DNA of 64,000 nucleotides from Ophioceras dolichostomum (taxonomy: Eukaryota > Ascomycota > Sordariomycetes > Magnaporthales > Ophioceraceae): NCBI GenBank assembly GCA_003049485.1, contig PYST01000077.1, positions 62,001 to 126,000 on the forward strand, written 5' to 3'. Made by a program: the position numbers and the translations under genes. Below, in pieces: positions 59,382 to 64,000 of this stretch (within the stretch, counting starts at the first letter, position 1; every line of letters begins with the position of its first letter). The notes under the pieces were generated by a model. The model was not told where the DNA came from. It saw only the letters and a program-made list of their open reading frames with translations, and made no database searches.

Positions 59382-61004
59382 ATGTCGATTGAACTGAACT
59401 GGGAGACGCTCACGACAGGGCCCGACGGCGATGAGCTGGCGGCCCGGATCCGGGATTTCATCCACGCCAAATTCCAGACGGTGCCACTCCCCCGCTTTAT
59501 CAAGTCAGTCACCGTCCACGCGTTCGAGTTCGGCAACATCGCGCCAGAGCTGGAGCTCAAGGACATCACGGACCCGCTGCCAGACTTCTACGAGGAGGAT
59601 CCGGATGTGGACTACGACACCGACGACGATGATGAGGAGGAGGAAGGAGAGGAGGACGGTGGTGAAGAGCAGGAACAGTTTGCGGCTGTGAGAGCGGCCG
59701 CAGCGGCAGCTTCTTCTTCGTCACCACCACCAGCTGGTCGCGGCGCATCGTTGCCGTCCAAGATCAACACGCGGCTAAGAAGAGGCCAAGAGGTGCCGGC
59801 GCAGGACCTCACTTCGCCGTTCTTGGGCGTGATGACCCCTGGGATCCTGTCGGGCGGCGGCACGTCGAACTTCTCGTACTTTCACTCTCACCTGGCATCG
59901 TCGGGTCTGTCGGGGACGCAAACCCCGCTCGCTGCCGTCGCTGGAGCCCATCTGGGAGGGCACCACCATTCCCATTCATGGCAGGACGGCCTGGCGTCGG
60001 GCAGCGGAGGCGGGGCCGGTTTAGGCTCTCGAGGTAGAGGTGGCAGGACACCTGTCGGATCCCCCCTTGGACCTGGCGACATCAGCCCCAGCAGCTTCAC
60101 CCCCGCCCACAGCAGACACAGCTCAATCTCCGCGTTGGACGCGCCATCAGCAGGGGGAGGAGGCGGCGGACTTGTCCCGCCCCAGCAGCAGCGAGGACAG
60201 GGACAGGGACAGGGACAGGGGCAGATCCTCCGCGAGAAGCACAGCGTCAGCACGCTCGCTCCCACCAGCGTAGGCACGTCGCGGCCGCCGACTCGGGACA
60301 CCGCCGGAAACGCGATCGTGATCGCAGAGGAAGACGACCACCCTGGAGAAGGTGGTGGTGATGGCGGCGAAGACGCGCACGACGAGCACGGCGGCCACGA
60401 CGGCGGCGGCAGAGGCAACAACAACAAGCCCAACGACGACGGGCGTCGGTTCCGCGAGCGGCGCATCGAGGACCTGCAGGCCGTGTTCCGCATACGCTAC
60501 GCGGGCAACATCCGCATGCTGCTGACGGCCGACATCCTGCTCGACTACCCGATGCCTAGCTTCGTGGGCATCCCCGTGCGCCTGAGCATCACGGGCCTGA
60601 CCTTTGACGGCGTCGGCGTGCTGGCCCACATCCGCAAGCGGCTGCACTTCTGCTTCCTGAGCCCCGAGGACGCTCTCGCGGCCGTTGGGAATGCGGATGC
60701 GACGACGAGTGGGGAGGGCAGCGGCGGCGGGGGTGAAGCAGGATCAGGAGCAGGAGGAGAAACGTCGCTGGCGGGGGCGGAATCAGGGGCAACGGCATCA
60801 TCATCAACAACAACGACAACAAGAGGCACTCGCATGGGGGGACTGCTGCAGGAGATCAGGGTCGAAAGCGAGATCGGCCAGCGAGAGAGCGGGAAGCAGA
60901 GCCTCCGCAACGTGGGCAAGGTCGAGAGGTTCGTGCTAGAGCAGGTCAGGAGGATATTCGAGGAGGAGCTCGTCTATCCCAGCTTCTGGACCTTTTTGGT
61001 CTGA
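59382..61004 (+). CDS. MDM12: Mdm12, mitochondrial distribution and morphology protein (ERMES complex)
   Basis: Soluble SMP-domain subunit of ERMES, the complex that tethers ER to mitochondria and moves phospholipids between them. Single-exon, 540 residues. The N-terminus MSIELNWETLTTGPDGDELA and the following IKSVTVHAFEFGNIAPELEL, PLPDFYEEDPDVDY are the family signature. The SMP fold resumes at FRIRYAGNIRMLLTADILLDYP, IPVRLSITGLTFDG and VGVLAHIRKRLHFCFLSPEDA, and ends with LLQEIRVESEIG and VLEQVRRIFEEELVYPSFWTFL. Between the two halves is an acidic, Gly/Ser-rich insert of about 290 residues containing a GQGQGQGQG run, and a second Gly/Ala/Thr-rich insert lies near residue 430. With these inserts the protein is roughly twice the yeast length (271) and at the upper end for filamentous fungi. 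It is convergent with VPS28. Confidence 0.97.
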   Translation: MSIELNWETLTTGPDGDELAARIRDFIHAKFQTVPLPRFIKSVTVHAFEFGNIAPELELKDITDPLPDFYEEDPDVDYDTDDDDEEEEGEEDGGEEQEQFAAVRAAAAAASSSSPPPAGRGASLPSKINTRLRRGQEVPAQDLTSPFLGVMTPGILSGGGTSNFSYFHSHLASSGLSGTQTPLAAVAGAHLGGHHHSHSWQDGLASGSGGGAGLGSRGRGGRTPVGSPLGPGDISPSSFTPAHSRHSSISALDAPSAGGGGGGLVPPQQQRGQGQGQGQGQILREKHSVSTLAPTSVGTSRPPTRDTAGNAIVIAEEDDHPGEGGGDGGEDAHDEHGGHDGGGRGNNNKPNDDGRRFRERRIEDLQAVFRIRYAGNIRMLLTADILLDYPMPSFVGIPVRLSITGLTFDGVGVLAHIRKRLHFCFLSPEDALAAVGNADATTSGEGSGGGGEAGSGAGGETSLAGAESGATASSSTTTTTRGTRMGGLLQEIRVESEIGQRESGKQSLRNVGKVERFVLEQVRRIFEEELVYPSFWTFLV

Positions 61005-61299
61005 TCTTTCTATATCGTACATGGCCGAGATGTCTATCATCCCTGACCTACGATCAGCTCGTCGTCTGGGAGATCGTGTGCACAAAAATGCCACTCCGAG
61101 ACAAGTTGCGCGATCTGAGCGCGCCGCTCTGAGGGCACCACGATCCTGACGCTCGCCAAACGGTCGTCCTGGCCTTCACTCGTCCGACCATGACCTAGGT
61201 ATTAGGGACTCCGCCTTTATCGTTTGCTGCCCCCGCTTCTATGGGTCTGTACATGTACGCAAAATAAACCAAAAAAAAAGACGCTCGCCACCATTATGA

Positions 61300-61597
61300 C
61301 TATGACAGGATGTTCTTGAACCCCTGATATGCCGAGTTTATGTCCAACTCCAGCTCGCGCATCTGCGGCTGGGGCAGCTCGTCGGCGGCCTTCATCCGGT
61401 TGAGCGCGATGAGCCACTGCACGATCTTGCCCCTGTTCTCGAAGTCGCGGTCCGTCACCTTGTTGACCGACTGGATCACGTCCGACAGCAGCGGGTGCAG
61501 CTGGTCCTTGGCGTGGAGCCCGAGCCGGATCGCGTCCAGGAACGTGATGAAGTCCTGCGTCGCCTCCAGGATCAGCTGCCCGCCCGCCCCGCCGACG

Positions 61598-61628
<31 letters not shown>

Positions 61629-62278
61629 CGACTCCGGCACCGCCTGCGTTGGTGGACGAGGGGCCGCCGGACGATGCGTGGACTGTCGTGTCTGGCATTC
61701 CGACGCGGATGCGCTCAGTTGCGCGGGGGACTTCGAGCTGTTGGTCGTATGAGATATAGCCTGTGAGCAATGCTGCCTCTGTGTTCATGCATGGTGTGGA
61801 GGTTGAACCCCTTTCCTCTCGACGGGGGGGAGGCCAAGCAAGGGCAGGTTCGTTCGGTGAGCACATACATCCCACTCGGCTTTGAACTCCTCCAGATCAC
61901 CAAATGCCGCCGCGACGGTCTCGTCGGCGAGGATGGACCGGTACTGCTTCAGCGACCGCTCGCAGATCTCGGTGTAGTCGGCCTCGGGGATGGCATCCTT
62001 GAAGAAGGCCTTCTCGAGCTCATCGATCGTCACGATGATGGAGAAAATCTCGGCCAGCGACTCCTGCAGGTCGCGCTCCGCTCGCGTTTCAGCGAGTTTG
62101 ACCTCCTACAAAGGAAAAGTCAGCATTCCCTATTGGTGAGCCTTTGGGAGAGACAAATGAATGAGCCAGTGGTCGGGTCGGTTTAGAAGCTAACCTCATC
62201 TAGGTTGATAGTCGCCGACAGCGTCGTGTTGGGCACGTAGCTGTGCGGTGTCGGCGCGTACGGTTGTTGGTGCATCAT
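61300..62278 (-). CDS. VPS28: Vps28, ESCRT-I subunit
   Basis: ESCRT-I component that sorts ubiquitinated cargo into multivesicular bodies; its C-terminal domain recruits ESCRT-II. Exons (minus) are 62278-62195, 62105-61869 and 61737-61300, giving 252 residues. Joins are all phase 0 (INLDE|EVKLAE and AEWD|LEVPRATERI). The second acceptor (CCAACAG) is preferred over the earlier CTCACAG because only it keeps the frame. The N-terminal part has the coiled region that packs with Vps23/Vps37 (ETRAERDLQESLAEIF, DELEKAFFKDAI, CERSLKQYRSIL). The C-terminal four-helix domain runs from QDFITFLDAIRLGLHAKDQL to NRMKAADELPQPQMRELELD and ends YQGFKNILS. A Gly run (about 11 Gly from a GGC/GCC tract at about 61604-61632) joins the two halves. 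The gene starts with two consecutive Met codons. It is divergent with NOC2. Confidence 0.95.
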
Positions 62279-62634
62279 CTTGGGATCTGAGGCCGTTTCT
62301 CACCGTGCGGCCGCACCATCGTCGTCACGCGGTCCTACTTCAGAGCTAGCTACCTGTACCTATACGAGTGTCCTAGGTGAGCTGGTTGATGATGTCCAAG
62401 ATGAGGGTGCCTCGGTTTGCCCCACCAAAGCTTGCGTTGAGACGTCATGGTGATGCGCGGACACTTTACTATCATAAGTCTAGCCCGGGCCGATAAGCCG
62501 ATAACGATAAGACAAGCTCTTCGTGGGGAAAATTTTCGACCAAAAAAAAAACGAGCGGGATAGACTGAGTAGCGCTACATTCAGTGAGTCTACTACCCAT
62601 CTACTGCTAATTTGGCCTCTCTCCCTTGGTCGCC
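62279..62634. other. Divergent VPS28 / NOC2 promoter region
   Basis: Short bidirectional promoter region containing the GATA cluster at 62492-62509 and a run of nine A's near 62541. No gene inside. Confidence 0.6.
62492..62509 (+). promoter_or_regulatory. Cluster of three GATA motifs
   Basis: GATA occurs at 62492, 62500 and 62506 within 18 bases (CGATAAGCCGATAACGATAAG). The outer two are GATAAG, the preferred core of fungal GATA factors. Clustering next to a divergent pair is suggestive of regulation, but which factor, if any, binds is unknown. Confidence 0.45.
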
Positions 62635-64000
62635 ATGGCCACCGCAAAGAAGAACCTGAAGGCCACCAAGAAGTTCGAAAAGAAGCACCTCAAGGGAGTG
62701 CTCGAGAGGCGGAAGGAAGTAGCAAAGACGAAGCAGCGCACCCAGGTCAAGGCGAAGAAGCAGGCAAAGCGGGCGGCCGACAATGCATTTTACAAGGGAG
62801 GCGACGAAGATGGCGACAGCAAGGCCAAGGCCAAGCCGACTGGCGGCAAGAAGAGGCCCGACGCTACTGTCAGCGAGATGAGCGTCGACGACTTTTTCAA
62901 GGGTGGCTTTGAGATCTTGGACGGCAAAAGGGGCAGTGGGAGCAGTAGTAAGGGAAAGGAGAACGGCAAGCTGGGCAAGAGGAAACGAGAGCCAGAAGGA
63001 ACGAAGAAGAAGTCCAAGCCTTCAAAGGAAGAAGATGAAGACGGGGACAGCGAATCCGACGCCTCCATCCCAGATGCACCCGTCGTCAGCGACAGCGAAA
63101 GCGAAGATGACAGCGAGGATGAGGAGGATGCCGGCATGACCAAGGAGGCGATGGATGCCCTGGCCGAAAAGGACCCGGAGTTTTACCAGTTCCTGAAGGA
63201 GCACGACCCGGAAACCCTCGACTTCGACGAGAACGCCGACCTGGCCGAGATTGACGCCCTTAGCAGCGGTGACGACGAGATCGACGACGAGGATCAGGAG
63301 GAGCAGCCCAAGAAGAAGAAGCGGAGAAAGGTCGTGGCGGCTGACGACGAAGAGGACGAAGATTCTGGGAACGACGAGTTCAAGCAGAAAAACGAGCTGA
63401 CTCGTGAAATGGTCGCAAAGTGGAAGAAGCTGATGACGGAGACTTATTCGCTCCGCGCGGCTCGGCAGGTGGTTCTCGCCTTCCGGAGCGCCGCGCATCT
63501 GAACGAGGGCGACTCAGGGGATAGCAGGAAAGGTCCACGCTACAGCATATCTAGCCCGGAGGTGTTCCACGATGTGCTGGTGGTGGCCCTCAAGCAAATC
63601 CCCGAAGTGTTGCAGCATCACGTCCCCGTCAAGGAGTCGGCCGCCCACAAGACGTACTTCTCGGCCGAAGGGAAGAAGTTCAAGACGCTGTCGATCCTCA
63701 TCAAGGCGCACACCGCAGCAGTGCTGCACCTCCTGCGCACCCTTTCGGACGACGGCACGCTCAAGCTCACGCTGTCCGCCCTGACCCCCTTGCTGCCCTA
63801 TCTGCTGTCCTTCCGCAAACTAGTCAAGAACGCGGTCAAGACGGTGGTCGGCTTCTGGGCTCAGCCGAGCAGCAGCGAGTCGACCCGCATCACGGCGTTC
63901 CTCGTGATCCGCCGGCTCGTCGTCATCGGCGACAAGGGCGTGCGCGAGGCCGTGCTCAAGGCGGCCTACCAGGGCCTCGTGCAGGGCAGCCGCGCCACGA
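62635..64000 (+). CDS. NOC2: Noc2 nucleolar complex protein, 3' end beyond window
   Basis: Noc2 pairs with Noc1 and Noc3 to assemble and export pre-60S ribosomal particles. The frame is open from the ATG at 62635 (CGCCATGGCC context) to the window end, 455 codons, against about 700-800 in fungi. The N-terminal Lys-rich stretch (MATAKKNLKATKKFEKKHLK, then KTKQRTQVKAKKQAKR) fits a nucleolar protein. SVDDFFKGGFEIL is the typical Noc2 motif. Acidic and basic low-complexity blocks follow, then DPEFYQFLKEHDPETLDF, and the start of the helical-repeat Noc2 domain (SSPEVFHDVLVVAL, KFKTLSILIKAHTAAVLHLL). No intron is seen in the visible part. Confidence 0.95.
   Translation, partial: MATAKKNLKATKKFEKKHLKGVLERRKEVAKTKQRTQVKAKKQAKRAADNAFYKGGDEDGDSKAKAKPTGGKKRPDATVSEMSVDDFFKGGFEILDGKRGSGSSSKGKENGKLGKRKREPEGTKKKSKPSKEEDEDGDSESDASIPDAPVVSDSESEDDSEDEEDAGMTKEAMDALAEKDPEFYQFLKEHDPETLDFDENADLAEIDALSSGDDEIDDEDQEEQPKKKKRRKVVAADDEEDEDSGNDEFKQKNELTREMVAKWKKLMTETYSLRAARQVVLAFRSAAHLNEGDSGDSRKGPRYSISSPEVFHDVLVVALKQIPEVLQHHVPVKESAAHKTYFSAEGKKFKTLSILIKAHTAAVLHLLRTLSDDGTLKLTLSALTPLLPYLLSFRKLVKNAVKTVVGFWAQPSSSESTRITAFLVIRRLVVIGDKGVREAVLKAAYQGLVQGSRAT

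Overview
The window is nuclear DNA of a filamentous ascomycete, most likely a sordariomycete. The protein genes are ordinary fungal housekeeping genes. They are interrupted by short introns (about 60-160 bp) with GTANGT-type donors and CTAAC/CTGAC-like branch sites, and their leaders are pyrimidine-rich. There is no operon structure and no AT-rich, RIP-type decay. I could not fix the genus from sequence alone.

Layout. 1-8.2 kb: the 3' part of SWD1 (COMPASS histone H3K4 methyltransferase subunit), then RPB1 (largest subunit of RNA polymerase II), in tandem. 8.2-26.6 kb: an 18 kb gene-poor stretch. In it I can support only a long poly(A) tract containing an N, short palindromic and dispersed repeats, one probable tiny cysteine-rich protein gene (minus, 16.5-16.7 kb) and one broken aminoglycoside-phosphotransferase-family gene (minus, 23.1-23.9 kb). 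26.6 kb: a small conserved fungal protein of unknown function, then another 4.3 kb without genes. 31.2 kb to the end is gene-dense: an F-box-like protein, a secreted six-cysteine protein, a tail-anchored-looking unknown, eIF4E, a mitochondrial acyl/malonyl-CoA synthetase, a BolA protein, a large unknown nuclear-looking protein, FAB1/PIKfyve lipid kinase, RCC1 (Ran exchange factor), MDM12 (ERMES), VPS28 (ESCRT-I) and the 5' part of NOC2 (60S ribosome assembly).

The genes do not form one pathway. Loose functional links are SWD1 and RPB1 (COMPASS acts on transcribing Pol II) and FAB1 and VPS28 (both act at endosome/vacuole membranes). The most striking layout feature is that from the pseudogene at 23.1 kb to NOC2 all 14 successive loci alternate in strand, so each gene shares a divergent promoter region with one neighbour and a convergent 3' region with the other.

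I found no clear new multi-gene system. The observations most worth checking are the broken phosphotransferase gene, a two-copy dispersed repeat, the tiny Cys-rich gene, the open frame that continues past the FAB1 stop, the Asn-Gly repeat insertions in the CoA synthetase, and the alternating gene order.
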